DNA of 5,309 nucleotides from Verrucomicrobiota bacterium. GTDB lineage: Bacteria; Verrucomicrobiota; Verrucomicrobiia; Verrucomicrobiales; Akkermansiaceae. Location of the stretch: NCBI GenBank assembly GCA_026397695.1, contig JAPLUJ010000053.1:1-5309 (forward strand). The letters run 5' to 3'. Below, in pieces: positions 1-5,309 of the stretch. The position numbers and the translations under genes are program-made. Under the pieces are notes generated by a model. That model ran no database searches and had not been told where the DNA came from. It saw only the letters and a program-made list of their open reading frames with translations. Numbering within the stretch: the first letter of the stretch is position 1; every line of letters starts with the position of its first letter.

Positions 1-1
1 G

Positions 2-361
2 ATGCTCACCCAGTTCCAGAGCGCCTACGTGCCCTCGTTGATCCGGCGCAACACGGTCTGGACCTTCAAGGCGGGCAAATCGGTGTTCCTTCTGCGCGAG
101 CCCGGCGGCGCGGTCTGGGTCCTGCAGGAATACACCAAGGCGGTCGATCCGAGCCTGACCCCCGACAACCTCGACTCACTGGGAAAGAAATACACGACCC
201 TGCCCGAAGGTTGGACGTTCGAGACCAAAATCCTCGAAAAGGATCTCGTGCTCGACACCACCAAAGCGGGCGGATGGGCGGCCATCATCCGCGATGACCT
301 GCACTGCACCTATCAGGGCTGCGGCTACGGCAAAGACACCAGCGCCAACTACATTCCGTAA
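2..361 (+). CDS. Uncharacterised, probably exported protein, 3' part (5' end outside window)
   Basis: The frame is open from the left edge to TAA at 359-361 and gives 119 readable residues. The ATG at position 2 may be internal, because proteins that I recall with this pattern carry a signal peptide before this region, so the true start is probably upstream. The visible part has the motifs NTVWTFKAGKSVFLL (about 17-31), VWVLQEYTKAVDPSLT (about 38-53), LPEGWTF (about 67-73) and IIRDDLHCTYQGCGYG (about 95-110). This 'tryptophan-rich strand, then VDPSLT, then LPxGW, then DDLxxTYQ' order resembles a widespread uncharacterised family of small secreted or periplasmic proteins. No catalytic motif is recognisable. 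Two cysteines (in CTYQGC) near the C-terminus could form a disulfide, which would fit export. The gene lies 52 bp upstream of the cupin gene on the same strand, so the two are probably co-transcribed. Coding is clear; the family match is from memory and the function is unknown. Confidence 0.72.
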   Translation: MLTQFQSAYVPSLIRRNTVWTFKAGKSVFLLREPGGAVWVLQEYTKAVDPSLTPDNLDSLGKKYTTLPEGWTFETKILEKDLVLDTTKAGGWAAIIRDDLHCTYQGCGYGKDTSANYIP

Positions 362-413
362 ACAAACACGACGGACAACACAAACAAACCAAACAACAAG
401 AAAGATAAACGAT
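362..413 (+). other. A/C-rich, T-free intergenic leader before the cupin gene
   Basis: The 52-bp gap between the two left-hand genes is made almost only of A and C, with repeated CAAA/ACAA units. There is no T at all from 362 to 405. Such a transcript would be nearly unstructured. The only ribosome-binding-like element is a purine run, AAGAAAGA (398-405), 8 bases before the ATG at 414, which is a weak Shine-Dalgarno at best. I see no hairpin or promoter here, which supports co-transcription of the flanking genes. Any effect of the open leader on translation is inference. Confidence 0.45.
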
Positions 414-857
414 ATGCATAAGAAACTGAAAGAGATGAATCCGGTGGACGACTTCGTCACCCAAAACACCCCGGGCCTCAAAATCTGGGAAGAGAACTGG
501 GGAGGCATGCAGTGCGCCTACCACATCTTTGCCCCGGGCACCGACTTCACGGAAATCCTGAAGGACAAGGGACTGGAGCACGACTTGTGCGGGGTTGAAC
601 ATTGGGCTTACGTTTTGAAGGGCACGCTGGAGGTCATCTGGGCTTACGTTTTGAAGGGCACGCTGGAGGTCATCTACCTCGACGGGTCCGTGGATGTTTG
701 CACCGCCGGGGAAGCGTGCTTCTGGCCGGCTCCGCACAACTTTAAGTCGAAGGATGGTGCCGAAATCCTCCAGTTCAGCACTGCGGGTGGCTTGGCTGAT
801 CAAGCCAAGAGAATCGTGGAGTTCATGACGAAACAGAAGGGCTGCTGCGGGCATTAG
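414..857 (+). CDS. Small cupin-domain protein with an internal 12-residue duplication
   Basis: This is a 147-residue protein. The ATG at 414 was chosen because it sits just after the upstream gene's stop, has a purine run before it, and starts a cupin-like N-terminus; an earlier in-frame ATG at 294 lies inside the upstream gene. The core resembles single-domain cupins with a C-x3-HWxYVLKGxLEV strand: Cys59, His63 and WAYVLKGTLEVI (64-75), then a Gly-Glu turn (99-100) and a WPAPHNF segment (104-110) corresponding to the usual PPGH motif. His56, His63 and His108 are possible metal ligands, but the motif is not the full classical cupin set, so metal binding is uncertain. Residues 76-87 exactly repeat 64-75. 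The C-terminus ends in GCCGH, a possible thiol or metal site. It is probably cytoplasmic, as no signal peptide is visible. Substrate and reaction are unknown; cupins range from isomerases to dioxygenases and sensors. A hairpin follows the stop codon. Confidence 0.85.
   Translation: MHKKLKEMNPVDDFVTQNTPGLKIWEENWGGMQCAYHIFAPGTDFTEILKDKGLEHDLCGVEHWAYVLKGTLEVIWAYVLKGTLEVIYLDGSVDVCTAGEACFWPAPHNFKSKDGAEILQFSTAGGLADQAKRIVEFMTKQKGCCGH
603..674 (+). repeat. Exact 36-bp tandem duplication inside the cupin gene
   Basis: Copy one is 603-638 and copy two is 639-674; they are identical at every base, and one further base (675) also matches. The unit is twelve whole codons starting on a codon boundary, so the frame is kept and the peptide WAYVLKGTLEVI appears twice in a row (residues 64-75 and 76-87). 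Identity at synonymous positions points to a very recent event or an assembly artefact. The duplicated piece is the conserved cupin strand after His63, so one copy must either loop out of the barrel or replace the other. Confidence 0.97.
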
Positions 858-868
858 CAAATCCTACC

Positions 869-899
869 TCGGGGCGCGGTTCTTCCGCGCCCCGACTTT
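869..899 (+). terminator. Likely intrinsic terminator after the cupin gene
   Basis: A perfect 11-bp stem (869-879 pairing with 885-895) closes a 5-base TTCTT loop. The stem is nearly all G-C. It starts 11 bases after the cupin stop codon. The trailing tract is short (CTTTA, 896-900), so the U-run is weak, but position and stem strength fit a Rho-independent terminator. It separates the left unit from the reductase operon. Confidence 0.7.
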
Positions 900-945
900 A
901 CGCACTCGCTCGATAACGAAGCCGATCTCAACTAACACTTAGTCC
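900..945 (+). promoter_or_regulatory. Leader region of the reductase operon; no clear promoter or Shine-Dalgarno
   Basis: This short gap between the hairpin and the ATG at 946 must hold the 5' leader, and perhaps the promoter, of the downstream operon if the hairpin terminates. I could not find a well-spaced -35/-10 pair. The last bases before the ATG (AACTAACACTTAGTCC) contain no purine-rich Shine-Dalgarno sequence. The promoter role is inferred from position only. Confidence 0.25.
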
Positions 946-2616
946 ATGAAAATCATCATCATCGGCGGAGTCGCCGGCGGCGCGTCGTGCGCGTCGCGTC
1001 TGCGCAGGCTGGACGAAAAAGCACAAATCATCATGGTCGAACGCGGGCCGTATGTCTCGTTCGCGAACTGCGGGTTGCCCTATCACGTTGGCAACGTGAT
1101 CGAGAAGGAATCCAGTCTCCTGATCGGATCAGAGCAGATGTTCAAGGAGATGTTCGGCATCGACTGCCGGATCAACTGCGAAGCGATCGCCATCGATGCG
1201 AAGAACAAGACGGTGGATTTGCGCGACGCGACAACCGGCAACGTCACCACGGAATCCTACGACAAACTCGTGCTATCGCCGGGCGCGCCTTCGGTGCATC
1301 CGGCGCTACCCGGTATCGGTCTTCCCGGCATCTTCCATGTGCGCACGGTGCCGGATACAAGGGCGATCCGCGAGTGGCTCGACAAGGGAACTGATTTCCT
1401 CGCCGGCATGAGCAACTATGTGGGCATTCAGATGGTCAAGCCGGTGACGCGCGCAGTGGTCGTGGGCGGCGGTTTCATCGGACTCGAAACGGCGGAGAAC
1501 CTCATCCATCGCGGCTTCCAAGTGACTTTGATTCAAAAAGGTCTCCAGGTGCTCGCACCGCTCGATCCTGAGATCGCCTGTCTCGTCGAGGGCCACATGC
1601 AAAGGCATGGGTTGAAGTTTGAACTCGATGACGGAGTCGCAGGTTTCACGCAACTGGAAGGCGGCGTGATCGAGGTGCAGACAAGTTCCGGCAAAACCTA
1701 TCCGGCCGATGTCGTCATCCTCGCGATCGGCGTGCGGCCCGAAACGACGCTCGCGAAATCCGCCGGGCTCACCATCGGCGAACGTGGCGGCATCGTTGTG
1801 GACGAGCAGATGCGCACCAGCGATCCGGACATCTTTGCAGTGGGCGACGCCATCGAGGTGAAGGATTTCATGACCGGCGAACAAAGCCTGATCGCCTTGG
1901 CAGGTCCGGCCAACCGCCAGGGTCGCATCGCGGCGGATGTGATCTGTGGTCGTAATTCCAAATATCGCGGAACTCAAGGCACCTCGATCATCGGGCTGTT
2001 CGGCGGTGCCGCGGCCTGGACGGGTGTCAGCGAGAAAACCCTCATCCGCAGGGGAGATTCCGACTACGAAAAGCTCTACTTCTTCGGCAACTCGCATGCA
2101 GGCTACTATCCGGATGCGAAGTTGATGGGCTTCAAGGTAATCTTCCGCAAGTCGGATGGAAAACTGCTGGGTGCCCAAGCGCTTGGCGCGGATGGGCCGG
2201 CGGTGGACAAGCGCATCAGCGCGCTGGCGGCCTTCCTCCAGATGGGGGCGACCATCCACGACCTGGAAGAGGCGGAACTTTGCTATGCGCCGCAGTTCGG
2301 CAGCGCCAAGGATCCGGTGAACTTCGCGGGCATGATCGCGGACAACATCCTGAGCGGTGCCATGCCGGTGTGTCACTGGGACTCCGTGGATGGCGCGTTT
2401 TTGCTCGATGTGCGCAACCCGCCCGAACTCGCAGTCGAGAGCGTGCCCGGAGCCCTCAATATCCCGCTGCCGCAACTCCGCTCGCGCCTTGGAGAACTGC
2501 CGACTGACCGCGAGATCAAGGTCTTCTGCCGTTCCGGTCAACGGGGCCACTACGCCACACGCATCCTGCTGCAGAACGGCTTGAAGGCATCCAACCTATC
2601 AGGCGGCACCCGTTGA
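946..2616 (+). CDS. FAD-dependent CoA-disulfide/persulfide reductase with C-terminal rhodanese domain
   Basis: This 556-residue protein matches the usual size of CoA-disulfide reductase-rhodanese fusions (about 550-565). The FAD-binding motif IIIGGVAGGASCASRLRR is at residues 4-21. The redox cysteine is Cys42 in SFANCGLPYHVGN, placed as in CoA-disulfide reductases and NADH-dependent persulfide reductases. The NAD(P)H-binding motif VVVGGGFIGLETAENL is at 171-186, and the second flavin motif TSDPDIFAVGDA is at 291-302. A dimerisation domain follows (about 345-465). The rhodanese domain starts near 477 (FLLDVRNPPEL, 485-495) and has Cys528 in the loop CRSGQRG. Family members reduce CoA-disulfide, CoA-persulfide or polysulfide with NAD(P)H in the cytoplasm, and the rhodanese cysteine carries the sulfane sulfur. 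Both cysteines are present, so activity is plausible. Two oddities are an insertion at about 147-167 and an early stop just after LSGGTR. The ATG at 946 directly opens the FAD motif, which fixes the start. It is the first gene of the right-hand operon. Confidence 0.93.
   Translation: MKIIIIGGVAGGASCASRLRRLDEKAQIIMVERGPYVSFANCGLPYHVGNVIEKESSLLIGSEQMFKEMFGIDCRINCEAIAIDAKNKTVDLRDATTGNVTTESYDKLVLSPGAPSVHPALPGIGLPGIFHVRTVPDTRAIREWLDKGTDFLAGMSNYVGIQMVKPVTRAVVVGGGFIGLETAENLIHRGFQVTLIQKGLQVLAPLDPEIACLVEGHMQRHGLKFELDDGVAGFTQLEGGVIEVQTSSGKTYPADVVILAIGVRPETTLAKSAGLTIGERGGIVVDEQMRTSDPDIFAVGDAIEVKDFMTGEQSLIALAGPANRQGRIAADVICGRNSKYRGTQGTSIIGLFGGAAAWTGVSEKTLIRRGDSDYEKLYFFGNSHAGYYPDAKLMGFKVIFRKSDGKLLGAQALGADGPAVDKRISALAAFLQMGATIHDLEEAELCYAPQFGSAKDPVNFAGMIADNILSGAMPVCHWDSVDGAFLLDVRNPPELAVESVPGALNIPLPQLRSRLGELPTDREIKVFCRSGQRGHYATRILLQNGLKASNLSGGTR
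2601..2606 (+). promoter_or_regulatory. Possible ribosome-binding site for the TTG start at 2613
   Basis: AGGCGG lies inside the end of the reductase gene, 6 bases before TTG at 2613. It is an imperfect Shine-Dalgarno. Its spacing suits the TTG better than the ATG codons at 2625 or 2634, and it gives modest support to the overlapping start. It also encodes part of the SGG peptide, so it may be coincidence. Confidence 0.3.
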
Positions 2617-2975
2617 ATTTCCGCATGATCGTCATGCCGCTGGTGGTTACCGTCTTCGCGATCCGCGGGCATTTCAGGGATGCCAGGGAAGGGAAGCCGC
2701 TTTTTCGATGGCCGTTCCGCAAAACCCGGGCAGAGAGCATTTATGTGCTGAAGTCGGGATTCAAGGATTTCGGCAAGGTCTTCATCATGGCCTGCCTGCT
2801 CGACACGATCTATCAGATCATGGTGTTGAAGGCGTTCTATCCGGGGGAACTGATCGTCGTGGCGGTCGTGTCCGCAGTGGTGCCGTATTTCATAGTCCGC
2901 GGTCCGCTCCTCCGCCTCGCCTGCTGGTTGAATCCTAAATGGGCCGGGAATGATAAGCAGAGCATGTCGCGATGA
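2613..2975 (+). CDS. Small uncharacterised inner-membrane protein
   Basis: This reads as 120 residues from TTG at 2613, or 116 and 113 from the ATG codons at 2625 and 2634. TTG overlaps the upstream TGA (bases TTGA), a typical translational-coupling arrangement, but the exact start is unsettled. The protein has a short hydrophobic N-terminus (about 5-17), a basic hydrophilic part (18-51) with FRDAREGKPLFRWPF, and two hydrophobic segments: about 54-71 (GKVFIMACLLDTIYQIMV) and 77-97 ending in PYFIVRGP. The pattern GF/WKDxGKVF, then LDxxYQ, then FYPGE, then VPYxxxRGP is one I recall from a common family of unnamed bacterial membrane proteins of about 100-150 residues. No enzymatic motif is seen. 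It sits between the sulfur reductase and the SulP permease, so it may serve the same process, but the sequence itself does not show this. It ends 22 bp before the chosen SulP start. Confidence 0.8.
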   Translation: MNFRMIVMPLVVTVFAIRGHFRDAREGKPLFRWPFRKTRAESIYVLKSGFKDFGKVFIMACLLDTIYQIMVLKAFYPGELIVVAVVSAVVPYFIVRGPLLRLACWLNPKWAGNDKQSMSR

Positions 2976-2997
2976 ACTTCATCAAAAGACACTTCCC

Positions 2998-4794
2998 ATG
3001 GCGGACATGCTAGACCAGACCTCAAAACAGAGCCGTTGGCCCGTGCTCTTCGCGGGATTGCGCGGGTTGACGCGTTCGGATCTTCCACGCGAGATCTCGG
3101 CCGGCGTGACTCTTGCCGCCCTGATGATTCCGCTGAACATCGGCTACGCGCAGGTGGCCGGACTGCCGCCCGCCGCCGGTCTCTACGCGGCCATCATTCC
3201 CCTGGCAGTCTTCGCCCTGTTCACCAGTTCCCGCCACTTGGTCACGAGTCCCGATGCCTCGATGGCCAGCCTGCTCGGAGCCACCCTTGTGGCCTTTGCC
3301 GCGCCTGGGGATCCGCTCCGCCTGCAATACGCCATGGCCCTGGCGGTGTTGTGTGCGTTGATCTTTTTCATCTTCTGGTTCTTCCGACTGGCGTTTCTCG
3401 CAAATTTCCTTTCCCGGGCCGTGATGGCGGGCTTCATCACCGGACTCGGCGTCGAAGTGTTCACCAACCAGATTAGGAAGATTCTCGCCGCTCCCCACGT
3501 GAGCGGGGCCACCTCGGGCCTGCTGGCGGCGGCGGAGCACCTCAAGGAGACCATGGCAACCTCGGTGAACACCGAGGGCTATTTTGTGGAGGTCATCGCC
3601 CTGTTCCATTCCATTCCGCAGGCCAACCTCTACTCGGTGGCGGTCGGCGTCAGTGCCTTCCTGATCATCCGGCTGATGAAACGCTATGCGCCAAAGCTCC
3701 CCGGGGCACTGGTGGCCTTGGTGCTGCTCACGACCCTTGTTGCGGTGCTCGATCTTCCGGCGAAGGGCGTCGGTGTGCTCGGCAACGCGGTCCCCTCGGG
3801 TATTCCCAACCTGAGCGTGCCGTCGATCCCGTTGGCCGATTACCTCAATCTGCTGCCGGGCGCTTTGGCCATCGTTGCCATTCTCCTGTGTGAAGGCCTG
3901 TTAGTGGTCCGCAGCTATAGCAACAAATACAACTACAAGGCCGACGGCGATCAGATGCTGTTTGCCTATGGCGTGGCCAATCTGGCCGCAGGCTTCAGCG
4001 GGTCCCTGATCACGGGCAACAGCCCGTCCCGCTCGGCGGCCATGGATTCGGCAGGCGCGCGCAGCCAGTTACCCAGCCTGGTGGCGGCCGGAACCATCCT
4101 GCTGGTGGTGCTGTTCTTCACCGATCTGCTGGCCTACCTGCCCAATGCGGCCCTTGCAGGAATCGTCGCCAACGCGGTGCTGTCATTGATTGAGGTCCAT
4201 GAGTTCCGCGAACTGTGGCGGGTCCGCCGCTCCGAGTTCTGGATTGCCACCATTTGCTTTCTCAGCGTACTGACCCTGGGTCCGTTGCGTGCCGTCGTCA
4301 TCGCCTTCCTCATGGCCACGATTGATCTGTTGCACCGTGCCTCCCGACCCGGCACGACGGTGTTGAAGGAGGCTCCGGACGGCAGTCATTTCGTCGATGG
4401 GGATGAAGAGCACACCGCCGACACGCCGGGCATCGTCATTTTTCGATTTGGTGCGCCGCTCTATTTTGCCAATGCCTCACTGTTTGAGGCGGAAGTGGAG
4501 AACGTGATCTCGCGGGCCGCTTCCCCGGTCAAATGGTTCGTGCTGGATGCGCAAGCATTGGTGGACATCGACACCACCGGCGAGCAATCCCTTCGCCAGG
4601 TGGCGACCCTCCTCGCAAAACGCGGTGTGACCTTCGCCCTGTCCCGCACCACCCCGCGGATGCGTTCCCTGCTGGCCCGGTATCACCTGCTGGACCTGAT
4701 CGGAGAGAAACAGCTTTACCCGACCAATCGCCATGCCATGGCCGCATTTCGCATCGAGATGGGTGTGCCTAATACCATTCCGATCCAGCCCTGA
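2998..4794 (+). CDS. SulP-family anion permease with C-terminal STAS domain
   Basis: This is a 598-residue inner-membrane transporter of the SulP/SLC26 family, which moves sulfate, bicarbonate, dicarboxylates or other anions. The family opening LRGLTRSDLPREISAG is followed by the signature region GYAQVAGLPPAAGLYA (49-64). SSRHLVTSPDASMAS (77-91) and GNSPSRSAAMDSAGARSQL (340-358) correspond to the two half-helix segments that form the anion site. Many hydrophobic helices run to about residue 444. An acidic linker (about 461-478) leads to a cytoplasmic STAS domain (about 476-590), whose loop VLDAQALVDIDTTGEQ has Thr526-Thr527 where SpoIIAA-like proteins have serines. ATG 2998 was preferred because it begins close to the conserved opening and follows the previous stop. 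ATG 2950 would add 16 non-conserved residues and overlap the previous gene by 26 bp, and ATG 3007 is also possible. No good Shine-Dalgarno settles the choice. The substrate cannot be told from sequence; sulfate or bicarbonate are the first candidates, and the reductase neighbour favours a sulfur anion weakly. Confidence 0.93.
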   Translation: MADMLDQTSKQSRWPVLFAGLRGLTRSDLPREISAGVTLAALMIPLNIGYAQVAGLPPAAGLYAAIIPLAVFALFTSSRHLVTSPDASMASLLGATLVAFAAPGDPLRLQYAMALAVLCALIFFIFWFFRLAFLANFLSRAVMAGFITGLGVEVFTNQIRKILAAPHVSGATSGLLAAAEHLKETMATSVNTEGYFVEVIALFHSIPQANLYSVAVGVSAFLIIRLMKRYAPKLPGALVALVLLTTLVAVLDLPAKGVGVLGNAVPSGIPNLSVPSIPLADYLNLLPGALAIVAILLCEGLLVVRSYSNKYNYKADGDQMLFAYGVANLAAGFSGSLITGNSPSRSAAMDSAGARSQLPSLVAAGTILLVVLFFTDLLAYLPNAALAGIVANAVLSLIEVHEFRELWRVRRSEFWIATICFLSVLTLGPLRAVVIAFLMATIDLLHRASRPGTTVLKEAPDGSHFVDGDEEHTADTPGIVIFRFGAPLYFANASLFEAEVENVISRAASPVKWFVLDAQALVDIDTTGEQSLRQVATLLAKRGVTFALSRTTPRMRSLLARYHLLDLIGEKQLYPTNRHAMAAFRIEMGVPNTIPIQP

Positions 4795-4802
4795 CAACAT
4801 CC

Positions 4803-5309
4803 ATGAAAACGGAGACGTCAATTCCCGGCAGCGCCTTCGCCGGCAATACCACTGAACCAGTAGTCATACCACCAGCGCCTCCATCCGATTCGGCATGGGA
4901 ATTCCGTATCGAGCCCTATGCGTGGCTCACGGGTTTGAACGGAACCTTGGGCAGGGATCCGGTATTGATCGATATCGACAAGTCGTTTTCTGATATTGTC
5001 GGTAATCTTAAAATGGCCGCAGCCCTTCAGATGGAGGTCCGCAATGGCCGATGGGGAATTTGGGCCGATGGATTCTATGCGGCTCTTGGCACATCGGGTG
5101 ATGCCCAATCGCCGCTCACCGGCAATGGCAAGATTGATCTTAAACAGTTTATTGGCGAATTGGACCTGGAATACCGGATCTACGAAAATACCAGCTCATT
5201 CATCGATCTCATCGGGGGCGTGCGCTACAACGCTCTGAAACTCGACATGGAGGTTGATGTGGCCGGTCCGGGCCCCGGTGCTGGCAAGTCAACCTCTGCT
5301 TCAGCCGAT
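4803..5309 (+). CDS. Outer-membrane beta-barrel protein, 5' part (3' end outside window)
   Basis: The frame is open from ATG 4803 to the window edge (169 codons, no stop), 8 bp after the SulP stop, so it is probably in the same operon. After a Pro-rich linker (18-28) comes WEFRIEPYAWLTGLNGTLG (32-50), then SFSDIVGNL (61-69), NGRWGIWADGFYAAL (81-95), KQFIGELDLEYRIYE (114-128) and IDLIGGVRYNALKLDM (134-149). These are alternating amphipathic strands separated by turns, a layout I recall from uncharacterised barrel proteins with the EPYxWLTG opening. It would sit in the outer membrane, perhaps as a channel. The N-terminus MKTETSIPGSAFAGN has a charged start and an Ala-Phe-Ala-Gly cleavage-like site, but no hydrophobic core between them, so a working signal peptide is doubtful. 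The nearest in-frame stop upstream is TAA at 4770-4772 with no ATG or GTG after it, so a longer start does not rescue it. Base composition looks less GC-rich than in the SulP gene. Confidence 0.82.
   Translation, partial: MKTETSIPGSAFAGNTTEPVVIPPAPPSDSAWEFRIEPYAWLTGLNGTLGRDPVLIDIDKSFSDIVGNLKMAAALQMEVRNGRWGIWADGFYAALGTSGDAQSPLTGNGKIDLKQFIGELDLEYRIYENTSSFIDLIGGVRYNALKLDMEVDVAGPGPGAGKSTSASAD

Noticed and set aside
294..413. N-terminal extension of the cupin from an upstream ATG
   Set aside because: The extra 40 residues overlap the coding end of the upstream gene and the A/C-rich leader, and look like low-complexity Thr/Gln/Arg translation, not protein sequence.
285..860. Minus-strand open frame covering the cupin gene
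   Set aside because: It also carries the 36-bp repeat, but out of any recognisable protein context; the plus-strand cupin motifs explain the region.
897..917. Possible promoter with TTTACG and GATAAC boxes
   Set aside because: The spacer is only 9 bases, far short of the usual 16-18, and neither box is close to consensus.
1082..1100. Perfect inverted repeat (9-base arms around one G) inside the reductase gene
   Set aside because: It falls in codons for the conserved PYHVGNVI stretch near the redox cysteine and is most simply a by-product of those codons; nothing suggests an operator within the gene.
1306..2550. Long open frame on the minus strand (414 codons) opposite the reductase gene
   Set aside because: It lies entirely antisense to a well-supported flavoprotein gene, its translation is rich in His, Arg and Asp without recognisable motifs, and long antisense frames are expected in GC-rich genes.
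2950..2997. Upstream ATG for SulP at 2950
   Set aside because: The added residues do not resemble SulP N-termini, no Shine-Dalgarno supports it, and it would overlap the previous gene; it is kept only as an alternative.
3022..3609. Minus-strand open frame (195 codons) opposite the start of SulP
   Set aside because: It is antisense to conserved SulP helices and has a highly charged, motif-free translation, so it is a shadow frame.

Overview
The window reads as chromosomal DNA from a GC-rich, Gram-negative bacterium. The outer-membrane barrel gene at the right end supports a diderm cell envelope. Most starts lack a clear Shine-Dalgarno sequence. That would fit Verrucomicrobiota or a neighbouring phylum, but this assignment is only a guess from style and gene content. 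There are six protein genes, all on the + strand. I see no RNA genes, CRISPR array, insertion sequence or phage gene.

Left block (1-895): the 3' part of a gene for an uncharacterised protein, probably secreted, is followed after a T-poor leader by a small cupin-fold protein. The cupin carries an exact, codon-aligned 36-bp tandem duplication (603-674) that doubles one of its conserved strands. A strong GC-rich hairpin (869-895) closes this unit.

Right block (946 to the end): four tightly packed genes form a likely operon with no internal terminator seen. They encode (i) a flavin-dependent CoA-disulfide/persulfide reductase with a C-terminal rhodanese domain, (ii) a small uncharacterised inner-membrane protein whose possible TTG start overlaps the preceding stop codon, (iii) a SulP-type anion permease with a cytoplasmic STAS domain, and (iv) the 5' part of a gene for an outer-membrane beta-barrel protein, cut by the window edge.

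Taken together, the right block suggests handling of sulfur species or inorganic anions. SulP would move sulfate, bicarbonate or a similar anion across the inner membrane, the barrel could act in the outer membrane, and the reductase-rhodanese would work on persulfide or polysulfide sulfur in the cytoplasm. This link is inferred from gene neighbourhood. The transporter substrate and the roles of the two uncharacterised membrane proteins cannot be read from the sequence. The most notable oddities are the cupin duplication, the apparent loss of the hydrophobic signal-peptide core in the barrel protein, and an insertion between the two nucleotide-binding regions of the reductase. I did not find convincing evidence of a wholly new system.
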